Source: Methylosinus sporium
GTDB taxonomy: Bacteria; Pseudomonadota; Alphaproteobacteria; Rhizobiales; Beijerinckiaceae
Length of the DNA stretch: 64,000 bases
Direction of reading: 5' to 3'
Assembly: GCF_003113265.1 (NCBI RefSeq)
Contig: NZ_PUIV01000011.1
Coordinates: 1 to 64,000, forward strand
The position numbers and the translations under genes are program-made. The notes beneath the pieces were generated by a model. That model saw nothing but the letters and a program-made list of their open reading frames with translations. It did not search any database and had not been told where the DNA came from. Shown piece after piece: positions 35,042-44,639 of this stretch. Numbering within the stretch: position 1 is the stretch's first letter; each line of letters begins with the position of its first letter.

Positions 35042-35191
35042 TCAGCCCCAGATCGACAAAGCGACGCTGAGCAGCAGGGGAAGGGAGGCCAGCGAGAAAA
35101 TCGCGGCGACGCAGAGAACCCTCTGGACGTCGAGCGGCTCGTGAGACGCCGCGGGCAATCCCGCATTTCGAACTTTGCCAAGGGAAATCAT
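35042..35191 (-). CDS. Small single-span membrane protein
   Basis: A 49-residue protein: a polar N-terminal half (MISLGKVRNAGLPAASHEPLD) and one hydrophobic segment (VLCVAAIFSLASLPLLLSVALSIW). GGAG lies 6 bases before the ATG at 35191, which supports translation; the frame is open further upstream without an equally good ribosome site. The family is unknown to me. Confidence 0.55.
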   Translation of the reverse strand: MISLGKVRNAGLPAASHEPLDVQRVLCVAAIFSLASLPLLLSVALSIWG

Positions 35192-35544
35192 ACGCAACTC
35201 CTTCGTCACTCCCGGACGGCGCCGATCGCTCGGACGTCCGATCGTCACTGCACGCGCACCCGACGGTCGCGCCGAAATATTAATGCAACAGCCGCCCTGA
35301 AGGTTCCCCGCCGAGTCGTTTTCGGCGCGGTCGAGCGCTGGTGACGAAATTAATGCGCATTAAACTTATTCACCATTCGGTGAATTACGAGAGCCGTTCG
35401 GCGGCGAGCGGCGCCCCTTTCCAGCCCTCCCACGCTGCGCGGAAGAGGGACCAGATTTCACGCTTCATCGACGTTTCGCGTAACGTCGCCGCCTTCCCTC
35501 TCCCGCAGCGGCGGAGGGTGAGGGAGAGGGCGCCTCGCCCCCTC

Positions 35545-37470
35545 TCAAGGAGCCGCGGCGAGCACGCGCGGTCGCGGCGCCGCGCGTTGCGGCGCGCGCG
35601 CCGGAGCGGGAGCGGCGTTCTCGCTGAACAGCTCGGCGAGCTTCTCCGTCATCGCGCCGCCCAATTCCTCCGCGTCCACAATGGTCACGGCGCGGCGGTA
35701 ATAGCGCGTCACGTCATGGCCGATGCCGATGGCGATCAGCTCGACCGGCGATTTGGTCTCGATCTCCTGAATGACATGGCGCAAATGGCGCTCGAGATAA
35801 TTGCCCGGATTGACCGAGAGCGTAGAATCGTCGACCGGCGCGCCGTCGGAGATCATCATCAATATGCGCCGCTGCTCCTGCCGCGCCATGAGACGGCGAT
35901 GCGCCCAGTCGAGCGCCTCCCCATCGATATTCTCCTTCAAGAGGCCCTCGCGCATCATCAGGCCGAGATTGCGGCGCGCGCGCCGCCAGGGCGCGTCGGC
36001 GGCCTTGTAGACGATGTGGCGTATGTCGTTGAGGCGGCCGGGGTTCGGCGGCTTGCCGTCGGCGATCCAGGTCTCGCGCGACTGCCCGCCCTTCCAGGCC
36101 TTGGTGGTGAAGCCCAAAATCTCCACCTTCACGCCGCAGCGCTCCAGGGTGCGGGCGAGAATATCGGCGCAGGTCGCCGCCACTGTGATCGGCCGGCCGC
36201 GCATGGAGCCGGAATTGTCGAGCAGCAGAGTGACCACCGTGTCGCGGAAATTCGTGTCCTTCTCGCGCTTGAAGGAGAGCGGCTGCTGCGGATCGATGAC
36301 GACGCGCGGCAGGCGCGCCGGATCGAGCATCCCCTCCTCGAGGTCGAACTCCCAGGCGCGATTCTGCTGCGCCATCAGCCGGCGCTGCAAGCGATTGGCG
36401 AGCCGGCCGACCACAGAGGAGAGATGCGAGAGCTGCTTGTCGAGATAGGAGCGCAGGCGATCCAGCTCCTCGGCGTCGCACAAATCCTCCGCCTTCACCG
36501 TCTCGTCGTAGCGCGTGGTGTAGGCTCGATATTCGCCGCCGGAGCGATCGGCGGAGGAGACCTGCGGGCGGCGCGTCTCCATCGCCTCGTCCACGTCGCC
36601 GGATTCGATCTCCTCCAGCATCTCGCTGTCGAGAATTTCGGCGGCCTCGCTCTCGCCCTTCTCGAGCGCTTCCTCGGAGGCCGAGGCTGTGTCCATCTCG
36701 GAGGAGCCGGACTGCTTCTCCTCCTCCGTCTCCTCGCCCTCGGCCTCGTCGGGATTTTGCGGCTGGTCCTCGCTCGGCTCCTCGGCGTCCTCCTCGCCTC
36801 CGGCGCTCTCGCCCTCGAGCTCGAGCGACGCGAGCAGCCGATGCGCGAGCTGCGCGAAGCCGCGCTGATTCTCGAGCGCGCTCGACAGCCTGTCGAGATC
36901 CTCGCCGGCGCGCTCCTCGATCCAGGGCCGCCAGAGGTCGACGACCTTCTGGCCATGAGGCGGCGGAGCGATGCCGGTGAGCCGCTCGCGCGCGATGAGC
37001 GCGAGAGCGTCCTCGAGCGGCGCGTCCTCGCGGGTCTCGATCTCGGAGAAGCGCGCGCGCTGAAAGCGATCGTCCAGCATGGCGCCGATATTGGCGGCGA
37101 CGCCGTCCATGCGGCGCGAGCCGATCGATTCGAAGCGCGCTTGCTCCAACGCGTCGAAGGCGGCGCGGGCATCGGGCGATTGCGGCTGCGCGCGGCGGTG
37201 AATCGCCTCATCGTGGCAAGCGAGGCGCAGGGCGATGGAATCGGCGTGGCCGCGCACGATGGCGGCGTCATGGGCGGTGAGCTTGCGCGGCGGCTCCGGC
37301 AGGCGCGCCTTGGCCTTGTCGTCGCCGCCGAGCAGCATGGCGCGCTCCGGCGAGAAGGACACTTCCAGCTCCGAGCGCTTGGCCATGGCGCGCATCGCGC
37401 CGGCGACGGCGCGCTTGAACGGCTCCTGCGGAGCCTCCTTCGGCGTAGCTGCTTTGCGATTGGATGACAT
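35545..37470 (-). CDS. cobT: Aerobic cobaltochelatase subunit CobT
   Basis: A 641-residue CobT. With CobN and CobS it inserts cobalt into hydrogenobyrinic acid a,c-diamide during aerobic vitamin B12 synthesis. It has the CobT N-terminal region, a long acidic middle (~215-310, many Glu/Asp/Ser, e.g. [21 protein letters not shown]) and a C-terminal von Willebrand A domain with the MIDAS motif [10 protein letters not shown] (~residue 410) and [13 protein letters not shown]. In many Rhizobiales cobS lies directly upstream; here the 270 bases upstream hold no cobS and the next gene is a GGDEF-EAL protein on the other strand. Confidence 0.94.
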   Translation of the reverse strand: MSSNRKAATPKEAPQEPFKRAVAGAMRAMAKRSELEVSFSPERAMLLGGDDKAKARLPEPPRKLTAHDAAIVRGHADSIALRLACHDEAIHRRAQPQSPDARAAFDALEQARFESIGSRRMDGVAANIGAMLDDRFQRARFSEIETREDAPLEDALALIARERLTGIAPPPHGQKVVDLWRPWIEERAGEDLDRLSSALENQRGFAQLAHRLLASLELEGESAGGEEDAEEPSEDQPQNPDEAEGEETEEEKQSGSSEMDTASASEEALEKGESEAAEILDSEMLEEIESGDVDEAMETRRPQVSSADRSGGEYRAYTTRYDETVKAEDLCDAEELDRLRSYLDKQLSHLSSVVGRLANRLQRRLMAQQNRAWEFDLEEGMLDPARLPRVVIDPQQPLSFKREKDTNFRDTVVTLLLDNSGSMRGRPITVAATCADILARTLERCGVKVEILGFTTKAWKGGQSRETWIADGKPPNPGRLNDIRHIVYKAADAPWRRARRNLGLMMREGLLKENIDGEALDWAHRRLMARQEQRRILMMISDGAPVDDSTLSVNPGNYLERHLRHVIQEIETKSPVELIAIGIGHDVTRYYRRAVTIVDAEELGGAMTEKLAELFSENAAPAPARAPQRAAPRPRVLAAAP

Positions 37471-37740
37471 TTGGTCCGTTCGATCGTCGCTCTCCGCCCG
37501 CCTTTCGGACGAGAGAGGCTTTATAGCCTATGCCGGATCGCGAGTTATGAAAATCATGGAAGCGAAATCGCGCGACGAAACGCGCCGATCACAAATTTTC
37601 CGCTGTCTGATCAAAGGCTTCGTCGGATTTATGACCGACAAATGACGCGCTTCCTATTAAATCATTGAAAATTTTACTGTTTTTTCAAAGCTTCCGGTCA
37701 ATTTCACCTGCGCCGAAGGCCTGCGGAGTTGAGCCTAGCC

Positions 37741-40224
37741 ATGTATGAGATCGCCACCCAATATGGCGTCGTCACCGAATTTCGCGATGTGGACGAGCTG
37801 TGCTTCCAATGGCAGGTCGAGGCTCCGACCGGCGGCCTGCCGCCTTATGAGCAGATCGCGCTCGGCAGCCTCGGCCGTCTCGCCGACGATGTGGCGCTGG
37901 CCGGACGCGCGGCGGACGGCGCTTTCGAATTTCTCTATGGCGGCGGCGCCTTCGAGGCTTGGCTCGGCGCGTCGCTGCGCGGCCTGCGGCTGGACGGACT
38001 CGAACGCAATTACCGCGATCCCATAGGCGAGGCGCTGGCGGCGGCCGCGACGCGCGGAACGCCGGCGGCGACGATCGCGCGCAGCATTCGCGACGGGCTG
38101 GTGCGGACCAGCGAGATCGTCGCCTTCCCGCTGTCGAGCCATTGGGGCGACGCGCTGTTCCTGGTGTTCGCGCGCGAGCGCGCCGCGAAATATGATCTCG
38201 TCGACGCCATTTATCGCGCGACCGACGACGGGCTCACGACGCTCGCCGCCGTCCACGCCGGCCGCGACATAATCGATTTCGTCATTGTGAGCCTCAACGC
38301 CAGCGCCAGCCGCCTCTTCGGCGGCGCGGAGCGCGATCTGCAATGGCGGCGGCTCGGCGAGATCGCGCCGGCCTGGATGACGGACGGGACGTTCGAACGG
38401 CTCTCGGCCATTTTCCTTTCGGCGATTCCCGACACATTCGAGGTCTCGCATCGCTCGGCCGAGGGCGAGGCGTCGCATCTTCGGCTCGCCGCCGCGCCCA
38501 TGGGCGATCTGATCGGCGTCACGCTCACTGACGTGACCCCGCTGAAGGCGCGCGAAGCCTCCTTCCGCCTGCTCTTCGAGAGCAATCCCATGCCCATGTG
38601 GGTGCATGATCCGCAGAGCCTGCGCATCATCGCCGTCAATGACGCGGCGGTGGCACATTACGGCTATGAGCGCGAGCGGTTTCTCGGCTCGACCTTGTTC
38701 GATCTCTATGCGGAGGAGGAATGGCCGGCGGTGACGATCGCCCATGAGAATCCGGCCCTTCGCCGGCCCTCGGACCGCATTTGGGCCAATCGCACAGCGG
38801 ACGGACGCACGATCAAGGTGCAGAATTACGCGCGCGAGATCAGCTTCGACGATCGCTCCGCTATCTTGCTGGCCATCGTCGACGTCACCGAGCAGCGCGA
38901 GCAGGCCGCCCGCATCGCCCATCTCGCCCATCACGATCCGCTGACCGGATTGGCCAATCGCGTGCTGTTCCGCGCGCGGCTGACCGAGGGCCTGCAACGG
39001 CTCGAGGGCGGCGAGGATCGCCTCGCCGTGCTCTATCTCGATCTCGACGGCTTCAAGGATGTCAACGACGCCTTCGGCCATCCGATCGGCGACCGGCTGC
39101 TCGTCGCCGTCGCCGAGCGCCTGCGCCTCACTCTGGAGCCGGGCGATATGGTGGCGCGCGTCGGAGGCGACGAATTCGCCATCGTTCAGCTCGGCGCCGG
39201 CGCGGCGGAGGCGGATCGGCTCGCCGAGCGCATCGTCAATGAGGTGAGCGTCCTCTACGAGATCGACGGCCATGCAGTGGCGGTCGGCGCCAGCGTCGGC
39301 ATTTCAGTCGCACCCATCGACAGCTGCGACGCCGACATATTGCTCAAAAACGCCGACATCGCTCTTTATCGCGCCAAGGCCGACGGGCGCGGCCTGCATC
39401 GCTTCTTCGAGCCGGAGATGGCCGCCTCCATCCTCGTGCGGCGCACGCTGGAGGCAGATTTGCGCCATGCGCTCCCGGCCGGCGAGTTCCAGATCTATTA
39501 TCAGCCGCTCGTCGACATAGGGGCCAATCGCATCGTCGCCTCGGAGGCGCTGCTGCGCTGGTTCCATCCCGTTCGCGGGCTCGTGTCCCCCAATGACTTC
39601 ATCCCGCTCGCCGAGGAGACCGGCCTCATCACGCCGATCGGCGAATGGGTGCTGCGCGAGGCGTGCCGCGAGGCGGCGAGCTGGCCGGAGCCGATCGGCG
39701 TCTGCGTCAATCTCTCTCCGGCGCAATTTCGCTCGCGCTCGCTGGTGCAGTCGGTTCTCTCGGCGCTGGCGACGAGCGGGCTCGCGCCGCAGCGGCTCGA
39801 GCTCGAGATCACCGAATCGGTGCTGCTCGCCGAAAATCACGCCAATCTCGCCGTTCTGCATCAATTGCGCGCCCTCGGCGTATGCATATCGATGGATGAT
39901 TTCGGCACCGGCTATTCGAGCCTCAGCTATCTGCGCTCCTTCCCCTTCGACAAGATCAAGATCGACCGCTCCTTCGTGAAGGAGCTGCCGGAAAATCACG
40001 AGTGCGGGGCGATCGTGCGCGCGGTGGCGGGAATCGGGCAGTGCCTCGGCGTCGCGACCGTGGCCGAGGGAGTCGAAACGCCTGAGCAGCTGGCGCGCCT
40101 ACGCGAGGAAGGCTGCACGCAGATGCAGGGCTTTCTGTTCAGCCGCCCGGCGCCGGCGGCGGAGCTGCGGCGGATGCTGGAAGGCGGCTGCGAAAAATGG
40201 GCGGAGGCGGCGAGCGCGGCGTGA
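37741..40224 (+). CDS. PAS-GGDEF-EAL cyclic-di-GMP enzyme
   Basis: An 827-residue soluble signalling protein. Residues ~1-155 are an unknown sensory region; two PAS-like domains follow (~160-265; ~272-395, with [27 protein letters not shown]). The GGDEF domain has [29 protein letters not shown] and an intact [10 protein letters not shown] (~475-479). The EAL domain has SEALLRW (~602), [33 protein letters not shown] and AEGVET. Both catalytic signatures are intact, so synthesis and breakdown of c-di-GMP are both possible. I chose ATG 37741; ORF bases just upstream do not look coding. Confidence 0.94.
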   Translation: MYEIATQYGVVTEFRDVDELCFQWQVEAPTGGLPPYEQIALGSLGRLADDVALAGRAADGAFEFLYGGGAFEAWLGASLRGLRLDGLERNYRDPIGEALAAAATRGTPAATIARSIRDGLVRTSEIVAFPLSSHWGDALFLVFARERAAKYDLVDAIYRATDDGLTTLAAVHAGRDIIDFVIVSLNASASRLFGGAERDLQWRRLGEIAPAWMTDGTFERLSAIFLSAIPDTFEVSHRSAEGEASHLRLAAAPMGDLIGVTLTDVTPLKAREASFRLLFESNPMPMWVHDPQSLRIIAVNDAAVAHYGYERERFLGSTLFDLYAEEEWPAVTIAHENPALRRPSDRIWANRTADGRTIKVQNYAREISFDDRSAILLAIVDVTEQREQAARIAHLAHHDPLTGLANRVLFRARLTEGLQRLEGGEDRLAVLYLDLDGFKDVNDAFGHPIGDRLLVAVAERLRLTLEPGDMVARVGGDEFAIVQLGAGAAEADRLAERIVNEVSVLYEIDGHAVAVGASVGISVAPIDSCDADILLKNADIALYRAKADGRGLHRFFEPEMAASILVRRTLEADLRHALPAGEFQIYYQPLVDIGANRIVASEALLRWFHPVRGLVSPNDFIPLAEETGLITPIGEWVLREACREAASWPEPIGVCVNLSPAQFRSRSLVQSVLSALATSGLAPQRLELEITESVLLAENHANLAVLHQLRALGVCISMDDFGTGYSSLSYLRSFPFDKIKIDRSFVKELPENHECGAIVRAVAGIGQCLGVATVAEGVETPEQLARLREEGCTQMQGFLFSRPAPAAELRRMLEGGCEKWAEAASAA

Positions 40225-40257
40225 GCTTTTTCTTCGCCGCAGCGGCAGGCTGTCGAA

Positions 40258-40342
40258 TGGTGGGGGAAGTAGGACTCGAACCTACGAAGGCATAGCCAGC
40301 GGATTTACAGTCCGCCCCCTTTGCCGCTCGGGACATTCCCCC
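40258..40342 (-). tRNA. tRNA-Tyr (GTA)
   Basis: On the - strand it starts GGGGGAATGTCCCGAGCGG, has the anticodon loop CTGTAAATC (GTA), a long variable arm typical of Tyr, the T-arm GTAGGTTCGAGTCCTAC, and ends TCCCCCACCA with the CCA encoded. The acceptor stem pairs GGGGG with CCCCC. Length 85. Confidence 0.96.
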
Positions 40343-40491
40343 AGCTTCTCGATGGACCCCGAAGAAAGGCCCCGCGAGCGACGGCCCCGCGAGAGGGCCG
40401 ATGAAGCAGGGCGCATATGGGGAATTTGCGTCCCCGCTGTCAACCCGAAAATGACAGCCGAAAGACCGAAGCCGTCGCCGCCCGCCCCGGC

Positions 40492-41310
40492 TCAGGACTG
40501 GCTCTGGAACTGGCCCTGCGCGCGGGCGACGCTCACCTTGACCTCCGTCGTCTCCTCGCCGCCGCCGGAATGAGCGGCGCGAACGGGAGCCGCGCCGAGA
40601 TGATCCAGCGCGACGGCGACGCGCACATAGCTCTCGTCCGGCGAGGCGCCGCGCGTCGAATCGAAGCCCACCCAGCCGAGCCCCGCCACATGCGCTTCCG
40701 CCCAAGCATGGATGGCGGCGCCGGCGTCGGGACGCAGGGCGTAGCCGGAGACATAGCGCGCGGGGATGTCGAGACTGCGCGCGCCGGCGATGAAGACATG
40801 CGCCAAATCCTGCGCCGCGCCGCGACGGCGCGCGAAAACATCGGCCGCGGCCACGGCGCCGCTCGCCGCCCCCTCCTCCACGACGAGAGCCTCGTGCAGA
40901 GCGCCGACCAGCGCATGGAGCTTGGACAGCGTGTCGGACGGACGCGCGGCCGCCAGCGCAAAATCGCAGATCGCCTGATCCGCCTCGGTCAGCGGCGTCT
41001 CGCGCAGATAGAGCTCCGGCGGGAAACGCTCGATCGCGCCGCGCGCGACGCCGGCCGTATCGAAGGTCTCGACCGAGCCCTCGACCACGGTCGTCAGCGC
41101 CTCCAGCGGTCCGTCGACATAAATGCTGTGCGCCACATTGCCGAAAGCGTCCTCGCAGGCGCGCAGGCGGCAGTCGCGATCGACATCGATGCGCCAGTCG
41201 AGGACATGCTGCCCGTCATAGTTGCGCGGCGTCAGCGCCAATTTCTGAATCGCCGCCTTGACCGGCTCGGCGTAGCGAAAAATCGTCTCGCGCCTTATTC
41301 TTATGTGCAT
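40492..41310 (-). CDS. Transglutaminase-like protein lacking the catalytic cysteine
   Basis: A 272-residue protein with the bacterial transglutaminase N-terminal domain (IRRETIFRYAEPVKAAIQKLALTPR) and a transglutaminase-like core. Active homologues read G-x-C-Q-D at the nucleophile; here the codons give RRGAAQDLAHVFIAGARSLDIPARYVSGY, with Ala166 at the Cys position. The His (AIHAWAEAHV) and Asp (WVGFDSTRG) positions are kept. It is the last gene of the ATP-grasp/alpha-E/transglutaminase operon and probably works with those two proteins, perhaps in a binding role. The Ser/Thr-rich end is unremarkable. Confidence 0.9.
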   Translation of the reverse strand: MHIRIRRETIFRYAEPVKAAIQKLALTPRNYDGQHVLDWRIDVDRDCRLRACEDAFGNVAHSIYVDGPLEALTTVVEGSVETFDTAGVARGAIERFPPELYLRETPLTEADQAICDFALAAARPSDTLSKLHALVGALHEALVVEEGAASGAVAAADVFARRRGAAQDLAHVFIAGARSLDIPARYVSGYALRPDAGAAIHAWAEAHVAGLGWVGFDSTRGASPDESYVRVAVALDHLGAAPVRAAHSGGGEETTEVKVSVARAQGQFQSQS

Positions 41311-41347
41311 CTTTCACCGCGAGGGGGAGCTTCGAAGCGACGACATA

Positions 41348-42289
41348 TTAGAAAAGATATTGCTCCGAGACCAGCGTCCCCAGCCGATGATTGTCGGCGA
41401 TGAAGCTCTGAATGAAATCATGCAGCCCATTGTGGAAGACGCTCTCGATCGTCGCATGTTCGAGCTGGCCGAAGACGGCGCGGGCGTGGCGCTGCGCCGG
41501 GCCCTGCTTGCCATGCGATTTGCCGAGACGATCGAGATTTTGCACCACGCTCTCATAGCAGGCAATGAGCGAACGCGGCATTTCCGGCCGCAGGATCAGG
41601 AGATCGGCGACGAGCCAGGGCTTGAGGCTGTCGCGATAGACCCAATGATAGGCGGTGTGTGCGGAGACGGCGCGCAATATCGCCGTCCATTGGAAATAAT
41701 CGAGCGAGCCGCCGACAGCCTCGGTCTCCGGCAGCAGCACATGATATTTCACGTCCAGAAGGCGCGCGGTGTTGTCGGCGCGCTCGAGATAGAGGCCGAC
41801 GCGCGAGAACCAATAGGCGTCGTTGCGCAGCATTGTTCTATGCGCGCCGCCGTCGTAAGCGGCGGAGACCTGTTTCACGAAATCGAGGAAGCGCGTCACC
41901 TCCTCGGCGGAGCGGCTCGCGCGCTCGAAGGCCTCGAGCTCGAGGAAGGCGCCGTTGATCGCCTCCCACATCTCCACGGTGAGCGCAGTGCGCACGGCGC
42001 GGGCGTTGATGCGGGCGAGCTCGATGCAATTGCGGATCGAGCTCGGATTATCGGGCGAGAAGGCTAGAAATTGCGTGACATTGGCCTCGTCGACCGTCAG
42101 CCCCGCCGCATGAAAGGCGGGCGCCGCGCCGGAGGAGAGCAGCGCGCTCTCCCATTCGGTCTCCACGCCGCCATAGGCGCGGGGCAGAGTGGCGAGACGC
42201 CTGGACGCTTGCAAAATTCGCGCGAGGAAATCTGCGCGTTCCATATATCGGGCCAGCCAGAAGAGGTTGTCGGCGGTGCGTGAGAGCAT
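41348..42289 (-). CDS. Alpha-E domain protein (DUF403)
   Basis: A 313-residue all-alpha protein. The N-terminus MLSRTADNLFWLARYMERADFLARIL is diagnostic, and WEAINGAFLELEAFER and FSRVGLYLERADNTARLLDVKYH repeat the Glu-rich helix pattern. The family is always found with circularly permuted ATP-grasp proteins and a transglutaminase homologue and is thought to belong to a peptide-ligation or modification system. It lies 37 bases upstream of the transglutaminase-like gene. Confidence 0.93.
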   Translation of the reverse strand: MLSRTADNLFWLARYMERADFLARILQASRRLATLPRAYGGVETEWESALLSSGAAPAFHAAGLTVDEANVTQFLAFSPDNPSSIRNCIELARINARAVRTALTVEMWEAINGAFLELEAFERASRSAEEVTRFLDFVKQVSAAYDGGAHRTMLRNDAYWFSRVGLYLERADNTARLLDVKYHVLLPETEAVGGSLDYFQWTAILRAVSAHTAYHWVYRDSLKPWLVADLLILRPEMPRSLIACYESVVQNLDRLGKSHGKQGPAQRHARAVFGQLEHATIESVFHNGLHDFIQSFIADNHRLGTLVSEQYLF

Positions 42290-42331
42290 GAGATCCCGTC
42301 GGTTCGGCGCGCTGTTCTTATTTCGAATTCG

Positions 42332-43777
42332 TCATACGCGCGCGAGCGGCGCATCGTCGATGATCCATGTGTCCTTGGTCCCGCCGCCCTGGCTCGAATT
42401 CACGACGAGAGAATTCTCCTTCATGGCGACGCGCGTCAAGCCGCCGGGCACCACGCTCGCGCCATTGGGACCATAGAGCACGAAAGGTCTGAGATCGACA
42501 TGGCGGGGCGCGACGCCGCTCGCCACCGACACCGGGCAGGTGGAGAGGGCGAGCGTCGGCTGGGCGATGAAATTGGTCGGGTCGTCGGCGAGCTTGGCTG
42601 CGAATTCCGCGATCTGCGCCTTTGTGGCGTGAGGGCCGACCAGCATCCCATAGCCGCCCGAGCCATTGACCTCTTTCACCACCAGCTCGCCCAAATGGTC
42701 GAGCACATAGGCCAGAGCCTCCTTCTCGCGGCAGCGCCAGGTGGGGACATTTTTCAGCAGCGGCTCCTCACCCAGATAGAAGCGGATCACCTCCGGCATA
42801 TAGGTGTAAATGGCCTTGTCATCGGCCACGCCCGTGCCGACTGCATTGGCGAGCGTCACATTGCCTGCATGATAGGCGCCCATCAGGCCGGCGACGCCCA
42901 GGGCGGAATCGGGGCGGAAGGCCAAAGGATCGAGGAAATCATCGTCCAGGCGCCGGTAGATCACATCGACGCGGCGCGGCCCCTCCGTGGTGCGCATATA
43001 GACGATATCGTCCTTGACGAAGAGATCGCGCCCTTCGACCAGCTCTATGCCGAGCTTGTCGGCCAGGAACGAATGCTCGTAGAAGGCCGAATTATATTGG
43101 CCGGGCGTCAGCAGCACGCTCACCGGATCGGCCCCCGCCCCGCGCGGCGCGGCGGAGCGCAGAGTGGCCAGCAGTTGATCGGGATAATTCTCGATCGGCG
43201 CGACGCGGTGCTGCGCGAAGAGATCCGGCAGCAGCCGCATCATCACCTCGCGATTCTCCAACATGTAGGAGACGCCCGACGGTGTGCGGGCGTTGTCCTC
43301 CAGCACATAGAAGCCGTCGTCGTCGGTGCGGATGATGTCTATGCCGGCGATATGCACGAAGATGTCGTGCGGCACGCGGCGTCCCGCCATCTCCGGCCGG
43401 AAGGCGGGATTGCGATAGACGAGCTCGGAGGGAACCACGCCCGCTTTCAAAATCTCGCCGGGGCCGTAGAGATCGGCCAAGAATAGATTGAGCGCCTTCA
43501 CCCGTTGAATCAGGCCCTTCTCGAGCTGCGCCCATTCGGCGCGGGCGATGATGCGCGGCAGAATGTCGAAGGGAATGAGCCGCTCGGTCGCCTCTTGCGA
43601 GCCATAGACGGCGAAGGTGATGCCGATGCGCCGAAACAGCAGCTCAGCCTGCGCCCGGCGCGAGGCGAGAAATTCGGGCTCGACCGAGGTCAGCCATTTG
43701 GCGAGCTTTTCATATGGAATACGCGTCGCGCCGTCGACGCCGCCCATTTCGTCGAATTTCGCCACCTTCGAAAGCAC
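42332..43777 (-). CDS. Circularly permuted ATP-grasp protein (DUF404/DUF407)
   Basis: A 481-residue protein, first of a three-gene operon. It has GVDGATRIPYEKL, FNLFLADLYGPGEILKAG-like text (LNLFLADLYGPGEI), GIDIIRTDDDGFYVLEDNARTPSGVSYMLENR, VLLTPGQYNSAFYEHSFLA and VKEVNGSGGYGMLVGP. The family is a type 2 circularly permuted ATP-grasp predicted to form amide bonds. The start is GTG at 43777, with GAGGGAG 9 bases upstream. The product of the system is unknown; in several bacteria it is a peptide-like or capsule-like compound. Confidence 0.94.
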   Translation of the reverse strand: MLSKVAKFDEMGGVDGATRIPYEKLAKWLTSVEPEFLASRRAQAELLFRRIGITFAVYGSQEATERLIPFDILPRIIARAEWAQLEKGLIQRVKALNLFLADLYGPGEILKAGVVPSELVYRNPAFRPEMAGRRVPHDIFVHIAGIDIIRTDDDGFYVLEDNARTPSGVSYMLENREVMMRLLPDLFAQHRVAPIENYPDQLLATLRSAAPRGAGADPVSVLLTPGQYNSAFYEHSFLADKLGIELVEGRDLFVKDDIVYMRTTEGPRRVDVIYRRLDDDFLDPLAFRPDSALGVAGLMGAYHAGNVTLANAVGTGVADDKAIYTYMPEVIRFYLGEEPLLKNVPTWRCREKEALAYVLDHLGELVVKEVNGSGGYGMLVGPHATKAQIAEFAAKLADDPTNFIAQPTLALSTCPVSVASGVAPRHVDLRPFVLYGPNGASVVPGGLTRVAMKENSLVVNSSQGGGTKDTWIIDDAPLARV

Positions 43778-44639
43778 GTTTTCGCTCTCCCTCGGGTTTC
43801 GGCGAACGGCCGCTCACGCCGCACGATGCGCCTTTGTGAGCAGAGCATGGCAAGAAGCGAGCCAGATGACGAAAGCGTCGCCGAGAGCCGTTCCGATCGC
43901 ATCTGGCCTTGTTGTAATCCGTTTATCGTCGACAAACCATTTATCGTTGACAAGCGAAATCCCGCGCATCAAAACCAAGAGCGTCGGCGCGACTTTCGAG
44001 TCGCGCGGCGTCAACCACACTCGCGAAGGACTCATGGGCAGTAGCCTCGGCAGTCACAGCCTCGGCGCCGCCGCCGCAGCCTCGTCTGCGCGCGTCGCGC
44101 CTCACACGAAAGCCCGCGGCCGCGAGGACCGCGTGAGAGGCGCCGTTCGAGCCTGAGGCTCTGCTCGCCGCTCACGCCTTCGGCCGCCAAAACGGCCAGA
44201 AGGACGAGAGCGATGAAGATTTTCCCCCGCCCCTATCCGCATCTCCCCGCGCGTCGCGCGAGCGCATTCGTCGCCGTCACGGCGCCGAATGACCTTCGGA
44301 ATTTGCGCCTCGGAAATCTGCGCCTCGACGGACGGCGCACGCAGCCGCGCGCCGCCTGGACGATCGATCCGGCCTCTCATCGGCCCGTCTGCCTCTGGGA
44401 AAGGGGGACCGAAGCGCTCGGCCGCGCCGAGGACGAGGATGCGCAGAGTCGCCGAAGACGCGCATTTCATTTCGTCGCGCGCCTTGCGGCGCGCGACGCC
44501 GTTCCGCCGACGCCGGCGACGTCATCAAAGCGTCATGCCGCTCGAATGTAAGGGTCTCGCTCGTACGTTATGCCCTTTCGCGCGTGCGACATGAATCTCT
44601 GACAATATGCGAATCGCGGAAAAGATCGACGACGAGCCG
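43778..44639. other. Long intergenic region
   Basis: About 860 bases between divergent genes. The left part holds an 18-bp-period direct repeat (43922-43953). The rest contains GC-rich, low-complexity Ala/Arg-type frames on both strands, none with a convincing ribosome site plus family match. Some of this sequence probably serves as the promoter region of both flanking genes. Confidence 0.5.
43922..43953. repeat. Direct repeat TTTATCGTYGACAA x2
   Basis: TTTATCGTCGACAA (43922-43935) and TTTATCGTTGACAA (43940-43953), 18 bases apart, differing at one base, in an otherwise GC-rich spacer upstream of the ATP-grasp operon. The arrangement suggests tandem sites for a DNA-binding protein on one face of the helix (nearly two turns). 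Confidence 0.6.

Noticed and set aside
35341-37467. A 708-codon + frame opposite cobT
   Set aside because: Antisense of a well-supported CobT with an intact vWA domain.
44213-44551. Possible 112-residue protein on +
   Set aside because: No family match, Arg/Ala/Pro-rich, an equally long frame exists on the other strand, and the ribosome site is weak.
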